From Rhizobiales bacterium IMCC20636 (GTDB lineage Bacteria > Pseudomonadota > Alphaproteobacteria > Rhizobiales > GCA-2746425), in the NCBI GenBank assembly GCA_016865015.1, contig CP018226.1, forward strand, positions 2,015,001 through 2,079,000: 64,000 nt of DNA. Direction: 5' to 3'. Every line of letters starts with the position of its first letter. Position 1 is the stretch's first letter. Shown here piece by piece: positions 14,997 through 24,715 of the stretch. A program made the position numbers and the translations under genes. The notes beneath the pieces were generated by a model, which was given only the letters and a program-made list of their open reading frames with translations, was not told where the DNA came from and made no database searches.

Positions 14997-16497
14997 ATTG
15001 CTCCGGCAATCGATCTTCCTGCGCAAGATTGCTGAACCTTGTGAATTCGCCCTCGAACAACAACCTTACCGAACCGGTTGGACCGTGGCGCTGCTTGCCG
15101 ATAATGACCTCGGCCACGCCTGCAATCTCTTCCATATCGGCCTGCCATTTGAAGAATTCTTCCGTGCCTTCTTTCGGCATCTGGCGTTGCAGATAATATT
15201 CCTCACGATAGACAAACATCACGACGTCAGCATCCTGCTCAATCGAACCAGATTCACGCAGATCAGACAATTGTGGCCGTTTGTCATCGCGGTTTTCCAC
15301 CTGTCGTGACAATTGGGACAAAGCCAGGACCGGGACATTCAGCTCTTTGGCCAATGCTTTCAGTCCGGTGGTGATTTCGGTCAGTTCCTGCACCCTGTTG
15401 TCTGAGCGTTTTCCCGAACCTTGCAGCAATTGCAGGTAATCGATGATGATCATATCCAGACCACGCTGGCGCTTCAGGCGTCGTGCGCGCGCTGTGAGCT
15501 GAGATATCGAAATGCCGCCGGTGTGATCGATATAGAACGGAATGCTCTGCATTTCCTGGCTGGCAATCACGATGTCGTTGAACTGGCGTTCGTCGATTGA
15601 TCCACGCCGAATTTCTGATGATGAGACGCCGGATTGCTCGGCAATGATACGTGTGGCCAATTGCTCGGACGACATTTCCAGTGAGAAGAACCCGACAATC
15701 CCACCATTCATTGCCTTTGTGGTGCCGTCCGGCTGGGTTTCTCCCATATAGGCTCTGGCCACGTTGAAGGCGATGTTGGTGGCGAGCGCTGTTTTCCCCA
15801 TTGCCGGCCGGCCGGCCAGAACAATCAGATCCGAGGACTGCAGTCCGCCCATCTGTTTGTCGAGATCGCGCAAACCTGTGGAAATCCCGGAGAGGTGGCC
15901 ATCCCGCTGGTAGGCGGCACTGGCCATATCGATGGCGTCTTTCAACGCATCGGTAAAGCTGTGGAAGCCACCATCATAACGACCTTGTTCGGCCAGTTCA
16001 TAGAGGCGTTTCTCGGCGTCTTCAATCTGCTCGCGCGGGGCGTGATCGACGGGTGAATCAAACGCTACGTTGACGAGATCCTCACCGATGCCGATCAGCG
16101 AGCGGCGAATGGCCAGATCATAGATGGAGCGCCCATAATCAACCGCGTTGATGATGGTTGTTGCCTGTGTGGCGAGTCGAACCAGATACTGACTGACTGT
16201 AATTTCGCCAACCTGTTCGTCAGCCGGCAGGAATGTCTTCAAGGTGATGGGTGTTGCAACCTTGCCGACGCGAATCAGCTGTGCCGCGGTTTCATAAACC
16301 TGGCGGTGCAAACCTTCGTAAAAGTGCTCTGGTTCGAGGAAATCAGAGACCCGGTAAAAAGCCTCATTATTCACCAGAATAGCACCCAGCAATGCTTGTT
16401 CAGCCTCGATATTATGCGGTGCCAGCCGATAATTCTCATCGGCCGGTTCCGGCTGGTTTGCTGCTTTTTCGATAGAGGTCAGTGCCGTGGTGTTCAT
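14989..16497 (-). CDS. dnaB: Replicative DNA helicase DnaB
   Basis: A hexameric 5'-3' helicase of the replisome, 502 residues. The N-terminal domain includes PHNIEAEQALLGAILVN. The RecA-like domain has Walker A GRPAMGKTAL, Walker B-like MIIIDYLQL and KALAKELNVPVLALSQLSRQ. No intein is present. The start at 16497 (MNTTALTS) is preceded by GGAG at correct spacing; a TTG six codons upstream is less likely. Confidence 0.96.
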   Translation of the reverse strand: MNTTALTSIEKAANQPEPADENYRLAPHNIEAEQALLGAILVNNEAFYRVSDFLEPEHFYEGLHRQVYETAAQLIRVGKVATPITLKTFLPADEQVGEITVSQYLVRLATQATTIINAVDYGRSIYDLAIRRSLIGIGEDLVNVAFDSPVDHAPREQIEDAEKRLYELAEQGRYDGGFHSFTDALKDAIDMASAAYQRDGHLSGISTGLRDLDKQMGGLQSSDLIVLAGRPAMGKTALATNIAFNVARAYMGETQPDGTTKAMNGGIVGFFSLEMSSEQLATRIIAEQSGVSSSEIRRGSIDERQFNDIVIASQEMQSIPFYIDHTGGISISQLTARARRLKRQRGLDMIIIDYLQLLQGSGKRSDNRVQELTEITTGLKALAKELNVPVLALSQLSRQVENRDDKRPQLSDLRESGSIEQDADVVMFVYREEYYLQRQMPKEGTEEFFKWQADMEEIAGVAEVIIGKQRHGPTGSVRLLFEGEFTRFSNLAQEDRLPEQYE

Positions 16498-16656
16498 GCA
16501 ATTCTCCGCTTCCAACGGGTTTTAACTATTTCGTAACCAGAGCGGAAGGGAGAGTGTTCTTTTCCCCGTTACACACAGAGGTTTTTTCGGCATTTTATCT
16601 GATGGCATTGACTGTGATTGGCGCGGACGTTGCCGGGCGCATCCCTGCCGTCGGTG

Positions 16657-16866
16657 TTATTGATCAATTGCGAATCTACTTCCTGTCTGGCTGTCAATGA
16701 AATGAAGGTTTTCCCTGTCGAAGCTGAGATGAATCTTTTCATAGGAACTCAACTGGATTGAGGGTTCAAGCGGGGCCGTCAAATCCTGCTTCGAAAATAG
16801 GCAAATGGCCATTGTGCCCTCGCCAAGGTGCAATAGTGGTGTCGCTTCTCTCCGACGAATCTGCAA
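16657..16866 (-). pseudogene. Possible remnant of ABC-transporter ATPase C-terminus
   Basis: In the 490-bp space between rplI and dnaB a minus-strand frame ends YEKIHLSFDRENLHFIDSQT. This resembles the C-terminal TOBE/OB end of UgpC/MalK-type sugar ABC ATPases (typically IxLxFDxxxLHxFDxxTG). No Walker A or signature motif is present upstream, so at most ~60-90 residues of a larger gene survive. The similarity is judged by eye. The rest of 16498-16985 has only the rplI terminator. Confidence 0.35.
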
Positions 16867-16930
16867 TTGGGTTTCTTGTATGGTCCAATTGCTGACACCG
16901 CCTGAACAATACGCCCACTACCCGGCACAA

Positions 16931-16960
16931 CGAAAAACACCCGGTCAATGACCGGGTGTT
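16931..16960 (-). terminator. Rho-independent terminator of the rplI operon
   Basis: AACACCCGGTC-AAT-GACCGGGTGTT is a perfect 11-bp stem with a 3-base loop, followed on the minus strand by TTTTTCG. It lies 25 bp after the rplI stop. Confidence 0.9.
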
Positions 16961-16985
16961 CTCGCAGACTGGACCGAGATGTGGA

Positions 16986-17615
16986 TCAGTCGGTTTTGTC
17001 TTCGTCTGAAGCGTCGTCTTCGTCGGCATTTTCGCCTGCGCCGTCTTCAAAAACTTCGTCAAGATCTGGCGCGTCTTCGTCGACTGCAACTTCTTCTTCT
17101 TCCTCGTCATCGGCAAATGCATCTTCAGCAACAGATACATCTTCGCCCTGGGCCTGACGTTCTGCTTCGTCTTCGGAACGAGCGACATTGACGGAGACAG
17201 ACGCGTTGACATCTGCAAACAGGGCCACAACGATTTCATGAAGGCCGATTTTCTTGATGGGCTCATTCAATTGAATCTGGGAGCGCAGAACGCTGAAGCC
17301 GGTTTCCGCAAGAGCGGCTGCAATATCGCGTGTGTTGACTGAGCCGTAAAGCTGGCCGGTCTGACCTGCACGGCGGATCATGACGACGGACTGTCCGTTG
17401 AGGCGCTCTGCAACCTGCTGAGCTTCGGACTGCATTTCCAGATTGCGTGCTTCGATTTCGACGCGACGGTGTTCGAACTCTTTCTTATTGGCTGATGTGG
17501 CGCGCAATGCCTTGCCATTTGGCAGCAGATAGTTACGGGCGTAACCGTCTTTTACGCGCACAACATCCCCGACCTGTCCGAGGCGGGCGATACGTTCCAG
17601 AAGAATGATATTCAT
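16986..17615 (-). CDS. rplI: 50S ribosomal protein L9 with acidic extension
   Basis: The N-terminal L9 domain ([35 protein letters not shown]) and C-terminal domain ([19 protein letters not shown]) occupy ~150 residues. About 55 further residues are almost wholly Asp/Glu/Ala (for example [20 protein letters not shown]). Acidic L9 tails occur in Rhizobiales; their role is unknown. It is the last gene of rpsF-rpsR-DUF2232-rplI. Confidence 0.95.
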   Translation of the reverse strand: MNIILLERIARLGQVGDVVRVKDGYARNYLLPNGKALRATSANKKEFEHRRVEIEARNLEMQSEAQQVAERLNGQSVVMIRRAGQTGQLYGSVNTRDIAAALAETGFSVLRSQIQLNEPIKKIGLHEIVVALFADVNASVSVNVARSEDEAERQAQGEDVSVAEDAFADDEEEEEVAVDEDAPDLDEVFEDGAGENADEDDASDEDKTD

Positions 17616-17639
17616 TGGTCTTTTTCCTTAGTTTGAAAG

Positions 17640-18584
17640 TTATGAATTGGAGGCGCGATCAGATGAGCGACCACGCAGGTTGAGAAGCCCATCGACCCAG
17701 CCAAGGATCAGGATGAGCAAAAGAGGGAAGGTAAACAGAATGATGCTGCCATAGGTGGCAAACAATATGATGCGCCGTGATGACAATCGGTTGGTCAGTG
17801 CATGCAAGGCTGCAAAGCCGGAGAAGATGACCAGCGTCGATGACGCGCCTGCCAGAGCGGTCAGGAACGGATGCGCTGCTCCGCTTGTCCAGATGATAAC
17901 CAGTGACGCCAGAGCTACCACATGAACAATGCGTGGAATATCCAGAAACTGAATGCTGGTGGCTGGTCGTTTGAAGGTTCCGTAACGGCGCGCAATGCGG
18001 ATGGCGAGGATCAGGTTCAGTGTCGTCAGGACCACCAGTCCGGCGGCAGCAACAAACGGGAACAGGCTGACGAAAAGAACTGCCAGCTGATTGATCGTCT
18101 CCAGCGTAATCTGACCACTTTCGACAGATGGCGCCAGCATTGTCAGGGTCTGTGTCTCGATGGCAGCCACGGCCTGGTCCGGCGTGAAGCCTGAGTAAAG
18201 GCTGAGCAGAATGAAGATGATGAACGCCGTGCCACCGATAATCGTCAGAATGCGACCCAGAGGATACCAGGCTGCAAGGTCTTCATTTGGAAAGTCTGTG
18301 TTTCTCAGTCCGGCAAGATAACTTGCGATCAGTGCAGGAGCTGCAAAATTGAGCGCGTAAGAGAATGTCTGACTGGGCAGACCGGAGACAAACAGAAGCG
18401 CAACAATCGCAGCCAGAGCGGCGACAAGGCTGGTCCGTGGGCCAAATGTCAGGCTGACAGTCTGCAACGGCAATTGAGAAAACATCTGAAGGATAATTGC
18501 GACCAGAGATCCAGTCAGAATGCTTGCAAAAAGCAAGGCAGACAGAAGGCCTGCACCAATACTGATCAGAATAGTCTGTGTCAT
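17640..18584 (-). CDS. DUF2232 multi-spanning membrane protein
   Basis: A 314-residue protein with about eight hydrophobic segments (for example LISIGAGLLSALLFASILTG and IIGGTAFIIFILLSLYSGF). Its place between rpsR and rplI is characteristic of the alphaproteobacterial DUF2232 family (YybS-like), whose function is unknown. Starts 117 bp after rpsR and ends 24 bp before rplI. Confidence 0.8.
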   Translation of the reverse strand: MTQTILISIGAGLLSALLFASILTGSLVAIILQMFSQLPLQTVSLTFGPRTSLVAALAAIVALLFVSGLPSQTFSYALNFAAPALIASYLAGLRNTDFPNEDLAAWYPLGRILTIIGGTAFIIFILLSLYSGFTPDQAVAAIETQTLTMLAPSVESGQITLETINQLAVLFVSLFPFVAAAGLVVLTTLNLILAIRIARRYGTFKRPATSIQFLDIPRIVHVVALASLVIIWTSGAAHPFLTALAGASSTLVIFSGFAALHALTNRLSSRRIILFATYGSIILFTFPLLLILILGWVDGLLNLRGRSSDRASNS

Positions 18585-18701
18585 TTTTTGCTGTCCCGCG
18601 ATTGGCGGTTAGAAACCTGTCTGCCTTGGGGCAGGGCTTCAGCTGAAAGCCCGGAGGGCGGCTCATCCGCCATCCGGGTCGTGTGTTTGTTCGTGTCTGG
18701 C

Positions 18702-18950
18702 TTACTTGATGACGTAAGGCAGCAGACCAAGAAAACGGGAGCGTTTGATGGCCTGGGCCAGCTCGCGCTGTTTCTTGGCGGAAACTGCTGTAATACGTGA
18801 AGGCACGATCTTGCCGCGCTCAGATACATAGCGCTGCAGCAGTTTTACATCTTTGTAATCAATCTTCGGCGCATTGTCGCCGGAGAATGGGCATGTTTTG
18901 CGACGACGGTGAAACGGGCGGCGTTGCGGAAGTTGTGCAATATCAACCAT
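18702..18950 (-). CDS. rpsR: 30S ribosomal protein S18
   Basis: An 82-residue basic protein: [38 protein letters not shown] and [19 protein letters not shown]. It binds S6 in the 30S platform. Starts 17 bp after rpsF. Confidence 0.97.
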   Translation of the reverse strand: MVDIAQLPQRRPFHRRRKTCPFSGDNAPKIDYKDVKLLQRYVSERGKIVPSRITAVSAKKQRELAQAIKRSRFLGLLPYVIK

Positions 18951-18967
18951 TGAAAATATCCTCGTTC

Positions 18968-19339
18968 TTACCGGTCACGGCCACGACCGCCGCCACCAGG
19001 GCGTCGATCATCGCGATCACGTTTTTGCATCATTGCAGTTGGACCTTCTTCGTGTTCTTTCACACGAATGGTCATGTAACGCAGCACATCTTCATTGAGG
19101 CGCATCTGACGCTCCATTTCGGCCACAGCCGCATGGGAAGCATCGATGTTCATGAAGGTGAAATGTGCTTTGCGGTTCCGCTGGATGCGGTAGGTCAGGG
19201 ATTTCAGTCCCCAGCTTTCCACAAACGGAACAGTGCCGCCATTTTCTGTGACGATTTCTTTCAGCGAGTCGACCAGGGTTTCAACCTGTTGACCGGACAA
19301 GTCCTGACGTGCAAGCACGACATGCTCGTAAAGTGGCAT
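18968..19339 (-). CDS. rpsF: 30S ribosomal protein S6
   Basis: A 123-residue S6 starting [20 protein letters not shown], with [20 protein letters not shown] and an Arg/Gly-rich tail ([17 protein letters not shown]) instead of the glutamate tail of E. coli. First gene of the ribosomal operon. Confidence 0.96.
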   Translation of the reverse strand: MPLYEHVVLARQDLSGQQVETLVDSLKEIVTENGGTVPFVESWGLKSLTYRIQRNRKAHFTFMNIDASHAAVAEMERQMRLNEDVLRYMTIRVKEHEEGPTAMMQKRDRDDRRPGGGGRGRDR

Positions 19340-19722
19340 ATTGCCTTTCCTTATATAGTCGTTCGGCGCAAAGCCCCATCGAAGCCCTGTGGTCGGGTGA
19401 CCGTAGGAAAGGCTGATCGAAGACGCATCGAGAGCGGGGACACTGAAAGCCGGGACAAAGCCCTACTGTTGATCTCACCAGAAATGTTGTTCTTTTTGAA
19501 AACAGTTCCTGTGAAAAGCCACAGCCTTTCATTCAGCCCCCAGCCGAACTGGTTGCGATGGCGGCGTTATACGCATGGCATCGGTAAATGCAAGGCCAAA
19601 CTGGCTGATATGGCCGCTTTTGGGGCTTTTGAGCTAAAGTTCCTTGACAGAAGGGCGCAGAATGGAGTGTTTCAGCGTTCGTTTCATAATATTGTCACAT
19701 GGTAATACAGGATTTCCGTTTC
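19340..19722. promoter_or_regulatory. Divergent control region rpsF / fabD
   Basis: This 383-bp region separates the leftward rpsF operon from the rightward fab operon and must hold both promoters. On the rpsF side the leader contains CCCGACCACAGGG (reverse complement of about 19384-19396) within a potentially structured stretch. An S6:S18-binding leader is possible, as is known upstream of rpsF in many bacteria, but I cannot fold it here. No convincing ORF. Confidence 0.35.
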
Positions 19723-20652
19723 ATGACACGTGTTTTCATCTTCCCCGGACAGGGCAGCCAGGCCGTTGGCATGGGCAAGGCGCTGGCAGATGCATCATCT
19801 GCTGCAAGAGAGGTTTTCGCTGAAGTTGACGACGCTCTGGGGCAGCCACTCAGCCAGTTGATCTGGGAAGGCCCTGCAGATGTATTGACGCTGACTGCAA
19901 ATACACAACCTGCTTTGATGGCTGTCAGTCTGGCAACAATTGCCGCCATGAATGAAGCCGGTGTGACAGTCGAGAATTCTGCAGCCTTTGTGGCGGGGCA
20001 TTCGCTTGGTGAGTATTCGGCTTTGGCTGCTGCGGGAAGCCTGAGTGTGGCCGATGCTGCGCGGCTGCTGCGGATTCGTGGCGAAGCCATGCAAACGGCT
20101 GTGCCGGTCGGGGAAGGCGCCATGGCAGCCATACTGGGACTGGAGCTTGAACAGGTGGAGAAACTTGCCGCTGAGGCATCGCTGGTCGGTGTTTGTGATG
20201 TTGCAAATGATAATGGTCCGGGACAAGTTGTGGTATCCGGCATTAAGGCGGCTGTGGAAAAAGCCGCAGAACTGGCAAAAGAGCTTGGCGCACGCCGCGC
20301 ATTGATGTTGCCCGTCAGCGCACCTTTCCATTGTTCCTTGATGCAACCGGCGGCTGACCGGATGGCCGAAGCTCTGGCGCAGGTTACCCTGAACGCGCCC
20401 AATGTTCCATTGATTGCCAATGTGCTTGCAGCGCCTGTCAGCGATCCTGATGCGATACGAACTCATCTCGTCGCGCAGGTAACGGGCCGCGTTCGGTGGC
20501 GTGAATCTGTTCTCTGGATGTCAGAGAATGATGTCGATGCAGCGTTTGAGATTGGCGCAGGCAAGGTTCTGACCGGTCTTGTCAAACGCATTGCACCGGG
20601 AGTTGCTGCCTCGTCAATTTCAACTCCGGATGATATTCAATCCATTACGTGA
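19723..20652 (+). CDS. fabD: Malonyl-CoA-ACP transacylase
   Basis: FabD loads malonyl onto ACP for fatty-acid synthesis. A 309-residue enzyme with [14 protein letters not shown] at the N-terminus, the nucleophile Ser in [10 protein letters not shown] and the His in [11 protein letters not shown]. The start at 19723 (MTRVFIFPG) gives the conserved N-terminus. First of fabD-fabG-acpP-fabF. Confidence 0.95.
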   Translation: MTRVFIFPGQGSQAVGMGKALADASSAAREVFAEVDDALGQPLSQLIWEGPADVLTLTANTQPALMAVSLATIAAMNEAGVTVENSAAFVAGHSLGEYSALAAAGSLSVADAARLLRIRGEAMQTAVPVGEGAMAAILGLELEQVEKLAAEASLVGVCDVANDNGPGQVVVSGIKAAVEKAAELAKELGARRALMLPVSAPFHCSLMQPAADRMAEALAQVTLNAPNVPLIANVLAAPVSDPDAIRTHLVAQVTGRVRWRESVLWMSENDVDAAFEIGAGKVLTGLVKRIAPGVAASSISTPDDIQSIT

Positions 20653-20688
20653 TGTCTGTAGACCTCAAAGCACTGAGCGGAGCCTGAT

Positions 20689-21426
20689 ATGTTTGATCTG
20701 ACTGGAAAAATTGCCCTTGTCACGGGCGCTAGCGGGAGCCTTGGCTCTGCAATAGCAAAAGCCTTGCACGCCCAGGGCGCGATTGTTGCTCTCCATGGAA
20801 CGCGAGTTGAGGCACTGGAGGCACTGCAAGCGGAACTGGGTGAGAGATCTCATGTCTTTCCATGCAATCTGGCAGATCGCGCGGCACGTTCCATGCTGGT
20901 TCCAAACGTCATCGAGGCGCTCGGGCAGGTTGACATTCTGGTCAATAATGCCGGCATCACCCGGGACGGATTGGCGATGCGAATGAAAGATGAAGATTGG
21001 GACAGCGTTGTGGATATCAACCTCAATGCGCCCTTTGAACTTGCACGTGCCTGCCTGCGCGGGATGATGAAGTCGAGACAGGGTCGGATTATCGGAATTA
21101 CGTCTGTTGCCGGCGTTGTCGGAAATGCCGGGCAGACAAATTATGCTGCAACAAAGGCCGGTCTCATTGGTCTGTCAAAAGCTCTTGCACAGGAAGTGGC
21201 CAGCCGCGGCATTACTGTCAATTGTGTCGCGCCGGGGCTGATCGATTCAGCCATGAATGACAAGCTCAATGACAAGCAACGCGAATCCATTTTAGCCAAT
21301 GTTCCAGTGGGGCGGCTCGGAACGGCACAAGAGATTGCCGCCGCTGTGGTGTTTCTTGCCAGTGAGGAGGCCGCCTACATCACGGGTGAGACCATTCAGA
21401 TTAATGGCGGGATGGCAATGGTATAA
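20689..21426 (+). CDS. fabG: 3-oxoacyl-ACP reductase
   Basis: A 245-residue SDR that reduces 3-oxoacyl-ACP with NADPH. Motifs are LVTGASGSLGSAIAKAL, NNAGITRDGLAMRM, catalytic Ser (ITSVAG) and YAATKAG, and it ends GETIQINGGMAMV. It follows fabD by 36 bp. Confidence 0.95.
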   Translation: MFDLTGKIALVTGASGSLGSAIAKALHAQGAIVALHGTRVEALEALQAELGERSHVFPCNLADRAARSMLVPNVIEALGQVDILVNNAGITRDGLAMRMKDEDWDSVVDINLNAPFELARACLRGMMKSRQGRIIGITSVAGVVGNAGQTNYAATKAGLIGLSKALAQEVASRGITVNCVAPGLIDSAMNDKLNDKQRESILANVPVGRLGTAQEIAAAVVFLASEEAAYITGETIQINGGMAMV

Positions 21427-21841
21427 GCTTTTTTGGGGCCTCGACAGAACGGCGACCCAAAGAGGGGATTCTGGCAATTCAAAGTGAACTGTGTTAGCAA
21501 GCGCGTTATTCTGAGGTTGACGTGGCGTTGAAGCGGTATTACGTGCTGCCGGGAACTGGGCATTGGTATGACTTTCGATGCAAGATGGCTGACGTGTTTG
21601 CTGCCTGCATGAGTTGGATTTTACCAGGGCTGAAGACAGTTGAATAATCTCGCTTGGGTTTTGATGTATCAAACACTAAGCTGGGAAAACATAGAATCAC
21701 CGGCGCATTGAGAGCGCTCAAACGGTATTCTGAGACAATCGTGTGCAAATAGCATTCGTTCGCAATGTTTCAGGATTGCTGGTGTATAGTATTATTTGAG
21801 CAACCGTGAAATCGCGGTGAAGGTTATGAGGAAAGTGACTT
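21427..21841 (+). promoter_or_regulatory. Long spacer before acpP
   Basis: A 415-bp spacer separates fabG and acpP. No ORF has a ribosome-binding site or protein-like composition. An acpP-specific promoter is expected within the last ~100 bp, since ACP is made in large amounts, but no single -35/-10 pair stands out. GAGGAAAG at about 21829-21836 is the acpP Shine-Dalgarno. Confidence 0.4.
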
Positions 21842-22081
21842 ATGAGCAATGTTGCCGATAAGGTAAAAGAAATTGTGGTTGGCCATCTTGATGCTGATCC
21901 TGAAAAGGTGACAACTGAAGCCAGTTTCATTGAAGATCTGGGTGCAGATAGCCTTGACACCGTTGAATTGGTCATGAAGTTCGAAGAAGCCTTCGAAATT
22001 ACCATTCCTGACGAAGCTGCTGAATCAATTGTTACTGTTGGAGATGCGGTCAAATTCATTGAGTCTCAGGCAGACGCATAG
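21842..22081 (+). CDS. acpP: Acyl carrier protein
   Basis: A 79-residue acidic protein with the phosphopantetheine Ser in [15 protein letters not shown]. It carries growing acyl chains for the Fab enzymes encoded around it. Confidence 0.97.
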   Translation: MSNVADKVKEIVVGHLDADPEKVTTEASFIEDLGADSLDTVELVMKFEEAFEITIPDEAAESIVTVGDAVKFIESQADA

Positions 22082-22182
22082 AATTTGGATTTGCTAGTGC
22101 AGCATCAGCAAGTCTTTTGGGAATTGCTGATTGCTGACGAGTTAATCCCTACAAACTTTTCAGCTCAGCGGTTGGGTGGATT

Positions 22183-23445
22183 ATGAGACGTGTGGTTGTA
22201 ACTGGCCTTGGCACGGTCAATCCGCTTGGCTGCGGAGTTGAAGTGTCCTGGGCGAATCTGATAGCCGGGAAAAGCGGTGCTTCCGTTGTCGAACGATTTC
22301 AGGTCGATGATCTGGCCTGTCAGATTGCGTGTCATATTCCGCATGGTGACGGGTCTGACGGCACCTATAATCCAGATGACTGGATGGCTCCAAGAGAGCA
22401 GCGCAAAGTCGATAATTTCATCGTATATGCCATGGCCGCTGCACAGCAGGCTCTGGACGATGCTGACTGGCATCCTGCCTCTTATGAGGATCAAATTGCC
22501 TCAGGCGTCTTGATCGGATCCGGCATTGGTGGCCTTGAAGGCATCGAAACCGCCTCGAACATATTGCGGGACAGTGGACCGAGGCGTATCAGCCCGTTTT
22601 TCATTCCCGGACGCCTGATCAATCTCGCATCGGGCTATGTATCCATAAAGCATGGCCTGAAGGGCCCTAATCATTCCGTGGTGACGGCCTGTTCAACAGG
22701 CGCCCATGCAATCGGTGATGCCGGGCGACTTATTGCTCTGGGTGACGCTGATATCATGGTTGCCGGTGGGTCGGAGTCTCCTGTGTGCCGGCTGTCGCTG
22801 GCAGGATTTGCTGCCTGCCGCGCATTGTCGACCGGATTTAATGACGATCCAACGCGCGCTTCGCGGCCATATGACAAAGATCGCGATGGATTTGTCATGG
22901 GCGAGGGTGCGGGCGTCGTCGTGCTTGAAGAGTATGAGCACGCGAAGGCGCGCGGTGCCAAGATCTATGGCGAGTTGATTGGCTATGGTCTGTCCGGTGA
23001 CGCTCACCATATTACTGCACCCGCCGGTGACGGTGATGGTGCGTATCGTTGCATGAAAGCTGCTTTGAAGCGCGCCAATTTGACACCATCCGATCTTGAT
23101 TATGTCAACGCTCATGGCACTTCGACACCGCTTGGTGACGAGATCGAATTGCGTGCGGTGGAGCGGTTGGTTGGCGACGATGCAGAAAATCTGACAATGT
23201 CTGCAACAAAATCTGCGACAGGTCATCTGCTTGGAGCTGCGGGCGCTATCGAGGCCATTTTCTCGCTATTGGCCATTCGTGACGATATCGTTCCGCCGAC
23301 GTTGAACCTTGACAATCCGTCGGTTGAGACAAAAATTGATCTTGTGCCAAAAACGGCTAAGAAAAAACCCATTTCCATTGCACTCTCGAATTCGTTTGGA
23401 TTTGGCGGCACCAACGCATCGCTTATTTTTAGGGATGTTGACTGA
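22183..23445 (+). CDS. fabF: 3-oxoacyl-ACP synthase II
   Basis: A 420-residue condensing enzyme. The Cys-His-His triad is in VVTACSTGAHAIG, YVNAHGTSTPLGD and SATKSATGHLLGAAGA. It ends in SNSFGFGGTNASLIF. It follows acpP, as in most Proteobacteria. Confidence 0.95.
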   Translation: MRRVVVTGLGTVNPLGCGVEVSWANLIAGKSGASVVERFQVDDLACQIACHIPHGDGSDGTYNPDDWMAPREQRKVDNFIVYAMAAAQQALDDADWHPASYEDQIASGVLIGSGIGGLEGIETASNILRDSGPRRISPFFIPGRLINLASGYVSIKHGLKGPNHSVVTACSTGAHAIGDAGRLIALGDADIMVAGGSESPVCRLSLAGFAACRALSTGFNDDPTRASRPYDKDRDGFVMGEGAGVVVLEEYEHAKARGAKIYGELIGYGLSGDAHHITAPAGDGDGAYRCMKAALKRANLTPSDLDYVNAHGTSTPLGDEIELRAVERLVGDDAENLTMSATKSATGHLLGAAGAIEAIFSLLAIRDDIVPPTLNLDNPSVETKIDLVPKTAKKKPISIALSNSFGFGGTNASLIFRDVD

Positions 23446-23490
23446 CCGGTTTCAACCGACTCAACTCAACCCCGATTTGGAGACCAATTG

Positions 23491-24645
23491 ATGATACGAT
23501 CCAGGCGTGGTTCACGAGAATCAGGGCATGATCGGCTCGACTTTGACAGTGATGACCGGCGTTATTCACCACGAAGCGCGCGGCAATCTTTGCAATCCGA
23601 GATCGCTCCGCCACCGCCTTCGGGTCGCAAGCGCGGACGTCATCCCATTGTTTTCCTGCTGAATTTTCTGCTCATGTCAGCCATCTTTCTGGTGGTCGGT
23701 CTGGGAGCGTTATTGTACTATGGCAAGAGCGTTTACGAGTCAGATGGCCCTCTCAAAATTGACAAAACCGTTCTGGTTGAGCGTGGCATGAGTGTTCAAA
23801 CCATTGCCAATCTGCTTGATGATACGAATGTCATCAACAACAAGATTCTGTTCTTGGCCAGCGTACGCGTGACAGAAGCGCGGGGCCGTTTGAAGGCAGG
23901 CGAATATCTGTTCGAAGAAGGTATTTCCATGTCGGATGTCGTTGCGCGTCTTGTGGAAGGCAAGTCAATTCTTCACACGGTCACTGTTCCCGAGGGACGC
24001 ACCTCCAAGCAGATTGTGGATATTCTCAATGCAGATTCCGTCCTGACAGGCGAGATTGCCAGCATTCCGGCAGAGGGCACTCTTTTACCAGAGACATATA
24101 AATTTACCCGTGGTGATAACAGGATCCAGATATTGGAACGCATGCGGGCTGCACGTGACCGTGTGGTTGCAGATGTGTGGTCACGACGGTCCCCTGAATT
24201 GCCAATCTCGACGCCAGAAGAAATGGTTGTTCTGGCCAGTATTGTCGAGAAGGAAACAGCACTTGCAGACGAGCGTCCCCGTGTTGCCTCAGTGTTCATA
24301 AACAGGCTGAAGGAGGGTATGCGGTTGCAAACCGATCCGACTGTCATTTACGGGCTTGTTGGCGGTGAGGGTACCCTTGGCCGTCCGATTTCTCGTGCTG
24401 ATCTGCGCGCAGAGAACCCTTACAACACTTACGTTATTGACGGACTTCCGCCCGGACCGATTGCCAATCCGGGCCGTGCTGCATTGGAAGCAGTGATCAA
24501 TCCAGCACGCACTGAGGATTTGTTTTTTGTTGCTGATGGATCCGGTGGGCACGTATTTGCAAAAACATTTGCCGAACATCAGGCGAATGTGCGCAAATGG
24601 CGACAGATCGAACGCGACAATGCAGCTCAAGATGCCGTGGAGTAG
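23491..24645 (+). CDS. mltG: Endolytic murein transglycosylase MltG
   Basis: A YceG-family enzyme that cuts nascent glycan and terminates peptidoglycan strands. A basic Arg-rich cytoplasmic tail comes first, then one membrane segment (IVFLLNFLLMSAIFLVVGLG), a LysM-like part and the catalytic domain with Glu in ASIVEKETALADERPRVASV, then LQTDPTVIYGL and NPYNTYVIDGLPPGPI. The ATG at 23491 is preferred over TTG at 23488; GGAGACC precedes both. Confidence 0.92.
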   Translation: MIRSRRGSRESGHDRLDFDSDDRRYSPRSARQSLQSEIAPPPPSGRKRGRHPIVFLLNFLLMSAIFLVVGLGALLYYGKSVYESDGPLKIDKTVLVERGMSVQTIANLLDDTNVINNKILFLASVRVTEARGRLKAGEYLFEEGISMSDVVARLVEGKSILHTVTVPEGRTSKQIVDILNADSVLTGEIASIPAEGTLLPETYKFTRGDNRIQILERMRAARDRVVADVWSRRSPELPISTPEEMVVLASIVEKETALADERPRVASVFINRLKEGMRLQTDPTVIYGLVGGEGTLGRPISRADLRAENPYNTYVIDGLPPGPIANPGRAALEAVINPARTEDLFFVADGSGGHVFAKTFAEHQANVRKWRQIERDNAAQDAVE

Positions 24646-24715
24646 GACGATACCGAGTATCGGACGCTAGACTCAGCTTTTTTGGATTGCGGTCGTGACA
24701 CAGGGGGCTTTTTTG

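Noticed and set aside
16948-17191. Ser/Arg-rich plus-strand frames opposite rplI
   Set aside because: They are antisense readings of the Asp/Glu codon repeats of the L9 tail.
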